From: Amycolatopsis alkalitolerans
GTDB lineage: Bacteria; Actinomycetota; Actinomycetes; Mycobacteriales; Pseudonocardiaceae
Direction: 5' to 3'
NCBI RefSeq assembly: GCF_006152065.1
Contig: NZ_VDFW01000013.1
Location: 1-64,000, forward strand
Length of the DNA: 64,000 nt
The notes beneath the pieces were generated by a model. The model searched no databases and was not told the DNA's origin. It saw only the letters and a list, made by a program, of their open reading frames with translations. Made by a program: the position numbers and the translations under genes. The first letter of the stretch is position 1. Each line of letters opens with the position of its first letter. Of this stretch, positions 25,274 to 32,853 are shown piece after piece.

Positions 25274-27831
25274 CCGCCTTCACCGGCGAGTTACCGGGCC
25301 TGAGCGCGGCCGAGGCCGCGACGCGGTTACGCCGTGACGGGCCCAACACGCTGCCCGCGCCGCGGCGCAAGAACCCGCTGCTGGTCCTGGCCGCGCAGCT
25401 GGTGCACTTCTTCGCGCTGATGCTGTGGGTGGCGGCGGGGCTCGCGCTGCTGGGCGGGATGCCCGCGCTGGCGGTCGCGATCGTCGTCGTCGTGGTGCTC
25501 AACGGCGTGTTCTCGTTCGCGCAGGAGTACCGCGCCGACCGCGCCGCCGACCGCCTGCGTGACCTGCTCCCAGTGCGGGCCACGGTGCGGCGCGACGGGC
25601 ACCCGGCCGAGGTCGACGCGGGTGTACTCGTGGCCGGCGACGTGCTGCTGCTCGAGGCGGGCGACCGGGTCTGCGCGGACGCCACGATGACCGGCGGCAG
25701 GCTCGCGGTGGACGAGTCGATGCTGACCGGCGAGAGCGATCCCGTCCGGCCGGAGGCCGGGGCCGGGATCTACGCCGGAACCTATGTCGTGGAAGGACAC
25801 GCGACCGCGGTCGTCACCGCCACCGGCCCGCGCTCGCGGCTCGCCGGGATCGCGGTCGTCACCGCCGCCGCGAAGCGCCCCCGCAGCCCGCTCAACACCC
25901 AGCTGCAACGGGTGGTCAGGATCATCGCGGTCATCACCGTCACCGTCGGCGCGGTGTTCTTCGCCGTCTCGATGGTGCTGGGCCGCCCGCTGAGCGACAG
26001 CGCGCTGTTCGCCATCGGCGTCACGGTCGCGCTGGTGCCCTCGGGACTGCTGCCGACGGTGACCCTGTCGCTGGCCAGGGCGGCGCAGCGGATGGCGGGG
26101 CGCAACGCGCTCGTGCGGCATCTCGAGTCGGTCGAAAGCCTCGGCGCGACCACGTTCATCTGCACCGACAAGACCGGCACGCTGACCCGCAACGAGATGT
26201 CCGTCGTCGAAGTGTGGACGGCCGAGGGCCTGGTGACGGTGACGGGCGAGGGCTACCAGCCCACGGGCCGGCTCGACGGAACGCCGGGCGCGCTGCGGGC
26301 GGTCGCGGCGCTCGCGGATTCGGCGGCACGCTGCTCGCCGGATTCCCGCGCGGTGCATAAGAACGGCCGGTGGCTGCCCGTGGGGGACCCGATGGAGGTC
26401 GCGCTGCACGTGCTCGCCACGCGCGCCGGTGCCGGACCCGGCCCGGCGCCGGTGTCCCGGCACCCGTTCGACCCGCGCCGCCGCCGCTCGTCCGTGGCCG
26501 ACGCCGACGGCCTGCACGTCACCGGGGCGTCGGACTCGGTCCTGCCGCGCTGCCGGACGGTACCGGCCGGGGCCACCGGCGCGGTCGAGGAGATGAGCAA
26601 CCGGGGACTGCGCGTGATCGCGGTCGCCCACCGCCCCGGCGTGTCCACTGTGGACGATCCGGACGAGGTGGAACGCGATCTTGACCTGCTGGGCCTGGTC
26701 GGGCTGGAAGACCCGCCACGGCCCGACGTCGCCGACGCGATCGCGGCCTGCCGCGCGGCAGGTATCCGGCTGGCCATGGTCACCGGCGACCACCCAGGTA
26801 CGGCGGCCGCGATCGCCGCGGAGGTGGGCCTGCTCGGGCCGCACCGGATCGTCGTGGCGGGCAAGGACCTGCCGGGCGAGGACGGTGCGCTCGGCGAGCT
26901 GCTCGACCAGGACGGGGTCGTGGTGGCCAGGGTCGCCCCGGAGGAGAAGCTGCGGATCGCGCGCGTGCTGCAGGCGCGCGGGCACATCGTCGCGATGACC
27001 GGCGACGGGGTGAACGACGGGCCGGCGCTGCGCACCGCGGACATCGGGGTCGCGATGGGCGCGTCCGGGACCGACGTGGCCCGCGAGGCGGCCGACCTGG
27101 TGCTGCTGGACGACCATTTCGGCACCATCGTGTCCGCGGTGGAACTGGGCAGGGCGACCTTCGCCAACATCCGCCGGTTCCTGACCTACCACCTCACCGA
27201 CAACGTCGCCGAGCTCGCGCCGTTCGTCGTATGGGCGCTGCTGGCCGGCAACTTCCCGCTCGCGATCGGCGTGCTGCAGGTGCTGGCGCTCGATATCGGC
27301 ACCGATCTGCTGCCCGCGCTGGCGCTGGGCGCCGAACCGCCCAACCCGCGCACGATGCGCGGCGCGGCGCGGACCGGGCCGCTGCTCGACCGCCGGGTGC
27401 TGGGGCGCGCGTTCGGCGTGCTCGGCCCGGCCGAGGCGGTGGTGTCGATGGCCGTCTTCACGGCGATCCTCCTGCTAGGCGGATGGCACTGGGGCGACAC
27501 GCCGAGCGCGGCGCTGCTGGCGACCGCGTCGGGCACCGCGTTCACCGCGATCGTGCTCGGGCAGCTCGCCAACGCCTTCGCCTGCCGCAGCGAGGCTCGC
27601 TGGGTCGGCCGGGTCGGCGTCCGCGGCAACTCGCTGCTGCTGTATTCGGTCGGCTTCGAGCTCGCCATGCTGATGGCTTTCCTGTTCGTGCCGGCACTTT
27701 CGCACCTGCTCGGCGGGACCGCGCCGTCCGCGCTGGGCTGGCTGCTCGCGTTCGCGGCGGTTCCGGTGGTCTGGCTCGCGGACACCGTGCAGAAGGCCGT
27801 GCGGGCCCAGCTCAGCCGAGCGCGCCCTTGA
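25270..27831 (+). CDS. P2-type cation-transporting ATPase with PSGL in helix M4
   Basis: An 853-residue ion pump with the full P-type core: N-terminal actuator with DESMLTGESDPV, phosphorylation site D300 in CTDKTGTLTRNE, hinge MTGDGVNDGPALRTADIGVAMG, and about ten membrane helices. It resembles CtpF-like ATPases of the DosR regulon. The M4 motif reads VALVPSGLLPTVTLSLA: residue 258 is Ser where Ca2+- and Na+/K+-type pumps have the cation-coordinating Glu of PEGL. The ion may therefore differ. The start GTG overlaps the small charged protein gene. The end overlaps the convergent acetyltransferase by 20 bases. Confidence 0.9.
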   Translation: MTAFTGELPGLSAAEAATRLRRDGPNTLPAPRRKNPLLVLAAQLVHFFALMLWVAAGLALLGGMPALAVAIVVVVVLNGVFSFAQEYRADRAADRLRDLLPVRATVRRDGHPAEVDAGVLVAGDVLLLEAGDRVCADATMTGGRLAVDESMLTGESDPVRPEAGAGIYAGTYVVEGHATAVVTATGPRSRLAGIAVVTAAAKRPRSPLNTQLQRVVRIIAVITVTVGAVFFAVSMVLGRPLSDSALFAIGVTVALVPSGLLPTVTLSLARAAQRMAGRNALVRHLESVESLGATTFICTDKTGTLTRNEMSVVEVWTAEGLVTVTGEGYQPTGRLDGTPGALRAVAALADSAARCSPDSRAVHKNGRWLPVGDPMEVALHVLATRAGAGPGPAPVSRHPFDPRRRRSSVADADGLHVTGASDSVLPRCRTVPAGATGAVEEMSNRGLRVIAVAHRPGVSTVDDPDEVERDLDLLGLVGLEDPPRPDVADAIAACRAAGIRLAMVTGDHPGTAAAIAAEVGLLGPHRIVVAGKDLPGEDGALGELLDQDGVVVARVAPEEKLRIARVLQARGHIVAMTGDGVNDGPALRTADIGVAMGASGTDVAREAADLVLLDDHFGTIVSAVELGRATFANIRRFLTYHLTDNVAELAPFVVWALLAGNFPLAIGVLQVLALDIGTDLLPALALGAEPPNPRTMRGAARTGPLLDRRVLGRAFGVLGPAEAVVSMAVFTAILLLGGWHWGDTPSAALLATASGTAFTAIVLGQLANAFACRSEARWVGRVGVRGNSLLLYSVGFELAMLMAFLFVPALSHLLGGTAPSALGWLLAFAAVPVVWLADTVQKAVRAQLSRARP

Positions 27832-28369
27832 GCCGCACGCTCGCCTCCGCGATGCCCTGGGCGATGGTGCGTGTGCCGTTCACCGCGTCGAGAATCTCCG
27901 AGACCGGGCGGTTGTCGGCCAGGTACAGCGCCGTGAAATGGGTGAATCCGCGGTCGCGGGCGGCCTCGGCGAGCATCCGCAGCAGCGTGGTCGCGAGCCC
28001 GGCCCGCCGCCAATCACGGTCGACGACGACGGCGACCTCGGCCACTCCCGGCTCGCCGGTGGCCTCGTACCGTGCGATCGCCACCCCGGTTTCGTTGTGG
28101 TCGCGTGCGACGAGCGCGAAGCGGCGCACGTAGTCGAGGTCGGTGAGATACCGCAACAGGGCCGGCGTGACCTTCGGCGGCGCCCCGCAGAACCGTTGGT
28201 ACAGCGTTTCGCTGTCGGCATGACGCAGCGCTTCGCCGAGCTCGTTCGCGTCGGCCGGGGTCAGCGGGGCGATGTCGACCTCGCGGCCGTCGCGTAGCCG
28301 GACCGTGCGCTCGAACCCGGCGGGCGGCACGTGGCGATCTGCCTTCACCGGCAAGAGTGTGCCGTTCAC
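27812..28369 (-). CDS. GNAT acetyltransferase
   Basis: About 185 residues with the GNAT fold: an N-terminal strand (RTVRLRDGREVDIAPLTPAD), the substrate region with ETLYQRFCGAPPKVTPALLRYLTDLD seen in the GNAT domains of Pat-like proteins, and the acetyl-CoA loop VDRDWRRAGLATTLLRML with the R-x2-G-x-A pattern. It resembles the GNAT domain fused to the synthetase at 10621. Start is uncertain: GTG codons at 28369 and 28348 both lack a clear ribosome site, so a leaderless message is possible. It is divergent from the second ATPase. Confidence 0.85.
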   Translation of the reverse strand: MNGTLLPVKADRHVPPAGFERTVRLRDGREVDIAPLTPADANELGEALRHADSETLYQRFCGAPPKVTPALLRYLTDLDYVRRFALVARDHNETGVAIARYEATGEPGVAEVAVVVDRDWRRAGLATTLLRMLAEAARDRGFTHFTALYLADNRPVSEILDAVNGTRTIAQGIAEASVRLKGALG

Positions 28370-28383
28370 GGGACCACGCGGCC
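28370..28383. promoter_or_regulatory. Weak DosR-like site between GNAT and ATPase genes
   Basis: GGGACCACGCGGCC matches 8 of 10 fixed positions of GGGAC-N4-GKCCC. It is 74 bases before the ATPase start and immediately before the possible GTG start of the acetyltransferase, which would favour the GTG at 28348 if the site is real. Confidence 0.25.
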
Positions 28384-28456
28384 AAGGTCGTTGGTCCTCA
28401 CGATCCGGGCAGAACGCCCACGGTGCCGGCCCGTGCCCGCCCGGGATGGTGGAGAC

Positions 28457-31141
28457 ATGCAGACAGCGGACGCGCCCGCCGGCTTCCATACGCTTCCGGC
28501 CGCCGCGGCCGCGAAACGGCTGGACACCGACCCCGCCACCGGGCTGACCTCCGCCGAGGCACGGGACCGGCTGGACCGGTACGGGCCCAACACGCTGAAG
28601 GCGCTTCCCGGACCGGGCGTGCTGTCGCGGCTGGTGTCCCAGGTCCGCGATCCGCTGGTGTACGTGCTGCTGGCGGCCGGGGTGGTCACCGCCGCGTTCG
28701 GCGGGTATCTGGATGCCGCCGTCATCGCGGGCGTGGTCGCGCTCAACGCCGTGATCGGGTACGTGCAGGAATCCCGCGCGCAACGGGCCCTCGACGCGCT
28801 CGCCCGGATGGTGCGGACCGAGGCCACCGTCGTCCGGGACGGTGTCGCCGGCCGCCTGCCGGCTGACGATCTCGTGCCCGGTGACGTCGTCGAACTCGCC
28901 GCCGGCGATCAGGTGCCCGCGGACGTCCGGCTCGTGGAGGTGCACCTGCTCGAAGTGGACGAGTCGGCGCTGACCGGCGAGTCGGTGCCGGCGGGCAAGC
29001 ATCTGGGGGAGCTGGAGTCCGGCACCGCCGTCGCCGACCGGACGAACATGGCCTACTCCGGCACGATGGTGACCCGGGGTTCGGCTCGTGCGCTGGTCAC
29101 CGAGACGGGGACGGCCACGCAACTCGGCGCCGTCCAGCGCATGGTGGCCACGGCGGGTACCGTCGCGACCCCGCTGACCCGCAAGCTCGCGCGGTTCTCG
29201 AAGCAGCTGAGCATCGGCATCGTCGTGATCGCCGCGGTCGCGTTCGTCGTCGGCGTCGCCCGCGGCATGGGCGTGGCCGAGATGTTCACGGCGGCCGTCG
29301 CGCTCGCGGTCGGCGCGATCCCGGAAGGCCTGCCGGCGGCGGTGTCGATCGTGCTCGCGATCGGCGTGGTCCGGATGTCGCGGCGCCGTTCGGTGGTGCG
29401 GCACCTGCCGGCGGTCGAGACGCTCGGCAGCACCACGGTGATCTGCACCGACAAGACCGGCACGCTGACGCTGAACCGGATGACGGTCACGGAGGTCGCC
29501 GCGGGCGGGCGCACCGTGGCGGCCACCGACCTGCCCGAGGAGGCGGACCCGGCGCTGCGCGAATGCGCCCGGGCCGGGATCCTGTGCAGCGAAGCCGATC
29601 TTTCCTTCGTCGACGGGCGGTGGACCGGCCACGGCGACCCGACGGAGACCGCGCTCGTCCCGGTCGCCGAGCTCGCCGGGCTCGACCCGGGCGCCCTGCG
29701 CGCGCAGGCGCCGCGAGTGGAGTTGCTGCCGTTCGAGTCAGAACGCCGCCTGATGGCGACCGCGCACGCGGGCGGCGCCGCCTACGCCAAGGGCGCGGTC
29801 GAGGAGATCCTGGCGCGCTGCGACCGGGAACTGCGCGCCGACGGCAGCGAGGGATCGCTGGACGTCGAACGGGCGCACCGGGTGCAGCGGACGTTCGCCG
29901 CGCAGGGCCTGCGGGTGCTCGCGTTCGCGCGGTTCACGCGGGGCGCCTCACTGCCCGACGAGGTGGATCGCGGCGGCTGGACCCTGCTGGGTTTCCAGGC
30001 GATGCAGGACCCGCCGCGGCCCGAAGCGATCCGCGCGATCGCCGCGTGCCGCAGCGCCGGGATCGCGGTCAAGATGATCACCGGCGACCACGCCGACACC
30101 GCCCGCGCGATCGGCAAGGCGGTCGGCCTCGCCGAGGAACCCGTGGTCCTGACCGGGGCCCAGCTCGACAACCTCGACGACGACCGGCTCGATGAGGCCG
30201 CGGCGGCCACGACCGTGTTCGCCCGGGTGTCACCCGGCCAGAAGCTCCGCCTGGTCAGGGCCTTCCAGCGAGCCGGGCAGATCGTGGCGATGACCGGCGA
30301 CGGGGTCAACGACGCGCCCGCGCTGCGCCGCGCCGATATCGGAGTCGCGATGGGGCTGGGCGGCACCGACGCGGCCCGGCATGCCGCCGACATGGTGCTG
30401 ACCGGCGACGACTTCGCCGCGATCGAGTCGGCCGTGGAGGAGGGCCGCGGGGTGTTCGACAACCTGCGGAAGTTCCTCGCCTGGACGCTGCCGACGAACA
30501 TCGGCGAGGGCATGGTCGTGCTCGTCGCCGTCGTGCTGGGCGCGACGCTGCCGATCGTGCCCGTGCAGATCCTGTGGATCAACATGACCACCGCCGTCTT
30601 CCTCGGGCTGACCATGGCGTTCGAACCCAGGGAACCCGGCATCATGACCCGCCCGCCACGGCCACCGGACCGGCCGCTGTTCACCGCGGACCTGCTGCGG
30701 CGGGTCGGGCTCATCTCGCTGCTGCTCGTGGTGTCCGCGTTCATCGCCTACCAGTGGGAGCTGAACACCGGCGCCCCGGTGGCGCAGGCCCGCACCGTCG
30801 CGATCAACCTGTTCGTCAGCGTGCAGATCGGCTATCTCGTCAGCTGCCGCTCGCTCGAGCATCCGGTGATCCGCGCCTGGCCGCGCGGGAACCGCATGTT
30901 CGGCCTCGGGATCGGGATCACCGCCGGGCTGCAGCTGCTGCTGACCTACCTGCCGGGGATGAACACGATCTTCCACACCGCCCCGATCGGCGGTGACGCG
31001 TGGCTGCGCATCCTCGGCGCGACCGTGCTCGCGTTCGTCCTCGTGGAGCTGGACAAGGTCGTGTGGGGGCGGATCCGGCGGCACAAAGTCCCCGGCACCG
31101 GGGACCGACAGCCGCAGCCAGGGCGCGGCGACCGGGCTTAA
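28457..31141 (+). CDS. P2-type cation-transporting ATPase (CtpF-like)
   Basis: An 894-residue P-type pump, probably for Ca2+ or another metal cation. Core motifs are complete: DESALTGESVP, M4 motif AIPEGLPAAVSIVLAIGV with the usual Glu, phosphorylation site D332 in CTDKTGTLTLNR, and MTGDGVNDAPALRRADIGVAMG. The C-terminal cation-ATPase helices include QILWINMTTAVFLGLTMAFEP. The ATG at 28457 was chosen because family similarity begins there (FHTLPAAAAAKRLDTDPATG). CtpF (Rv1997) is its likely functional analogue in the DosR regulon. Compare the neighbour at 25270, which lacks the M4 Glu. Confidence 0.93.
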   Translation: MQTADAPAGFHTLPAAAAAKRLDTDPATGLTSAEARDRLDRYGPNTLKALPGPGVLSRLVSQVRDPLVYVLLAAGVVTAAFGGYLDAAVIAGVVALNAVIGYVQESRAQRALDALARMVRTEATVVRDGVAGRLPADDLVPGDVVELAAGDQVPADVRLVEVHLLEVDESALTGESVPAGKHLGELESGTAVADRTNMAYSGTMVTRGSARALVTETGTATQLGAVQRMVATAGTVATPLTRKLARFSKQLSIGIVVIAAVAFVVGVARGMGVAEMFTAAVALAVGAIPEGLPAAVSIVLAIGVVRMSRRRSVVRHLPAVETLGSTTVICTDKTGTLTLNRMTVTEVAAGGRTVAATDLPEEADPALRECARAGILCSEADLSFVDGRWTGHGDPTETALVPVAELAGLDPGALRAQAPRVELLPFESERRLMATAHAGGAAYAKGAVEEILARCDRELRADGSEGSLDVERAHRVQRTFAAQGLRVLAFARFTRGASLPDEVDRGGWTLLGFQAMQDPPRPEAIRAIAACRSAGIAVKMITGDHADTARAIGKAVGLAEEPVVLTGAQLDNLDDDRLDEAAAATTVFARVSPGQKLRLVRAFQRAGQIVAMTGDGVNDAPALRRADIGVAMGLGGTDAARHAADMVLTGDDFAAIESAVEEGRGVFDNLRKFLAWTLPTNIGEGMVVLVAVVLGATLPIVPVQILWINMTTAVFLGLTMAFEPREPGIMTRPPRPPDRPLFTADLLRRVGLISLLLVVSAFIAYQWELNTGAPVAQARTVAINLFVSVQIGYLVSCRSLEHPVIRAWPRGNRMFGLGIGITAGLQLLLTYLPGMNTIFHTAPIGGDAWLRILGATVLAFVLVELDKVVWGRIRRHKVPGTGDRQPQPGRGDRA

Positions 31142-31246
31142 TTTGTGTTTGCGGAGTGGCGGAGCCGCTCGCGGTGGGCTATCAGCTGGCGCCGCCCGCA
31201 CCGGCACGCAAACCACTTTCAAACAGGCTTCAGTGAGGTGAGGACG

Positions 31247-31408
31247 ATGACGGTCATCTGGCTGCTGGTATGGCTCGGTTACGGGACTCCCGACGTCGCC
31301 GCGTGGGGTCCGTGGAACAACTGGGGCGTGGCGCTGTTCGTCTGCCTGGCACTGGACTTCCTCGGCGCCATCAGCGCCGGAGGGCGTCGCCGCGTCGTCA
31401 GGCGGTGA
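31247..31408 (+). CDS. Small membrane protein
   Basis: A 53-residue protein that is almost entirely hydrophobic and rich in Trp: VIWLLVWLGYGTPDVAAWG, then NNWGVALFVCLALDFLGAIS, and a basic tail GGRRRVVRR. Two short membrane segments are likely. GAGGTGAGGACG precedes the ATG at 31247, a good ribosome site. No family recognised. Its end overlaps the convergent PLDc_N gene by 11 bases. Confidence 0.6.
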   Translation: MTVIWLLVWLGYGTPDVAAWGPWNNWGVALFVCLALDFLGAISAGGRRRVVRR

Positions 31409-31643
31409 CCTCGGGTACCGGTTTGCGGCCGAAGCGCAGGTAGGCGATCGGCCCGGCGAAGTTCACCGCGATCGCGAAGGCCCACGCGGTCTTCGTGCCC
31501 CGGACCGCGGCCGCCGGCCGGCGCGAGAGGTCCCACCAGGCGAACCCGGCGAGCGAGAGCTGTACGGCGCCGGCGGCGATGATGGCGGCGCGCTGGGCGG
31601 TGGTCAGCTCGGACCACTTCTTCTTCTTCCTCCTGGCTGCCAT
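31398..31643 (-). CDS. PLDc_N-domain small membrane protein
   Basis: An 81-residue protein with a basic N-terminus (MAARRKKKKW), a first hydrophobic helix (AAIIAAGAVQLSLAGFAWWDL), and a second helix ending AVNFAGPIAYLRFGRKP. This two-helix pattern with the terminal YLRFGRK is that of stand-alone phospholipase D N-terminal (PLDc_N) domains. Function is unknown; it has no catalytic HKD motif. GAGGAAGAAGAA-type sequence stands within the start region, so exact start is likely as given. Confidence 0.8.
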   Translation of the reverse strand: MAARRKKKKWSELTTAQRAAIIAAGAVQLSLAGFAWWDLSRRPAAAVRGTKTAWAFAIAVNFAGPIAYLRFGRKPVPEVTA

Positions 31644-31725
31644 GACGTCCGTCCTTTCCCACGGGTCCTCGCGACGTTTCCATCCGCGAGCATCGCACGC
31701 GAAGAGCCCAAGGTCGCCTCGCGCG

Positions 31726-31739
31726 GGGACGTGCTGCCC
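31726..31739. promoter_or_regulatory. Putative DosR-like box before the hemerythrin-ATPase operon
   Basis: GGGACGTGCTGCCC matches 9 of 10 fixed positions of GGGAC-N4-GKCCC. It lies 35 bases before the first gene of the 31775-35093 operon, the same distance as the perfect site before sulP. Confidence 0.45.
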
Positions 31740-31774
31740 TGTCCGGGGGCGGCCGGTGACCGGATGCTGAAGGC

Positions 31775-32176
31775 ATGAGCAGGCTCGACTGGCACAGTGA
31801 CACGCGGCGGCGGCCGTGGCTCGCGTCGTTCACGGGTCTGATCGCGATCCTCGCCTTCGCCGGCGCCGTCTCCCTGATGACCGGGGTGATCGCGCTCGGC
31901 ACCGAGGTCGAGGCGAGGATCCCGTTCCACAGCCCCGTGCTCGCCGGTATCGCGCTCGCGGTGATCGTCGGCGTGCCGATGAGCGACGTGTGCTATCTGG
32001 CGATGCGGCCGGACTCGCGCACGGCGGTGGCCGCGGTGGTCGCCGGCGCGCTGCTGATCGGCTGGATCGTCGCCGAGATCGCGTACACCCAGACCTACAG
32101 CTGGCTGCAGCCGGTCTTCGCGTTCGCCGGTGTCGCGGTCGTGGTCGCGGGCCTGCAAGAGCTGAGGAGGGTCTGA
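31775..32176 (+). CDS. Four-helix membrane protein of unknown function
   Basis: A 133-residue integral membrane protein with about four hydrophobic helices (starting PWLASFTGLIAILAFAGAVS and ending PVFAFAGVAVVVAGLQELRR). I do not recognise a family. It is the first gene of a tight operon: its TGA overlaps the next ATG by one base. It may help anchor or accompany the CBS-BON and ATPase proteins, but this is inference from context only. Confidence 0.75.
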   Translation: MSRLDWHSDTRRRPWLASFTGLIAILAFAGAVSLMTGVIALGTEVEARIPFHSPVLAGIALAVIVGVPMSDVCYLAMRPDSRTAVAAVVAGALLIGWIVAEIAYTQTYSWLQPVFAFAGVAVVVAGLQELRRV

Positions 32177-32853
32177 TGCGACGCCTGCTGGTTCGTGACG
32201 TGATGACGGCCGATGTGCACTCGGTGCGGCGGACCACGCCGTTCAAGGACGTCGCCCGCATCCTCGCCGGGCGTGAGATCACCGCGCTGCCGGTGGTCGA
32301 CGACGAGTCGACGGTGGTCGGCGTGGTGAGCGAGGGCGACCTGCTGTACAAGGAGATCCCGGAACGGCGGTGGGCGCGGCCGTTGCGGCGCGCGCGCCAT
32401 GAGGCGAAGGTGGCGGGGGAGCTGATGAGCGCGCCCGCGGTCACCATCGGCCCCGACGAGTCCATTGTGGAGGCCGCGCGGCTGATGACCGGCCGGCATG
32501 TGAAGCGGCTGCCCGTGGTCGACCGGTACGGCAAGCTGCAGGGCGTGGTGAGCCGGTCCGACCTCATCCGGATCTTCGTGCGCGACGACGGCGAACTGCG
32601 GGAGGAGATCGAGCGCGAGGTCCTCGACCGCGCCTTGTGCGTGCCCGCCGGCACCGTTTCGGTCACCGTGACCGACGGGGTCGTGAGCCTGGCCGGGCAG
32701 CTGGAACGCAAGAGCCTGGTGCCGGTCGCCCTCTCGCTGACCCATCAGGTGCCCGGGGTGATCGATGTGGTCAGCGAGCTTTCCTACGCTCTCGACGACG
32801 ATCACCTCCGCCCGACCGAACCGTCGAACCACGGCGTGCTGCACCGCCGATGA
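32176..32853 (+). CDS. CBS-domain-pair protein with C-terminal BON domain
   Basis: This 225-residue protein carries a CBS pair (RRLLVRDVMTADVHSVRRTT to about residue 60; AGELMSAPAVTIGPDESIVE to about 140) and a BON domain (about 145-215; VSVTVTDGVVSLAGQLERKS and the terminal HQVPGVIDVVSEL). The combination is frequent in actinobacterial stress islands. GAGGAGG lies just before the ATG at 32176. The stop overlaps the ATPase start (ATGA), so a CBS sensor is made in step with the metal pump, suggesting nucleotide-linked regulation. Confidence 0.9.
   Translation: MRRLLVRDVMTADVHSVRRTTPFKDVARILAGREITALPVVDDESTVVGVVSEGDLLYKEIPERRWARPLRRARHEAKVAGELMSAPAVTIGPDESIVEAARLMTGRHVKRLPVVDRYGKLQGVVSRSDLIRIFVRDDGELREEIEREVLDRALCVPAGTVSVTVTDGVVSLAGQLERKSLVPVALSLTHQVPGVIDVVSELSYALDDDHLRPTEPSNHGVLHRR

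Noticed and set aside
31142-31246. A possible inverted repeat (GTTTGCG and CGCAAAC) between the ATPase and a small gene
   Set aside because: Short arms are far apart and no other feature supports a function; I see nothing else in this stretch.
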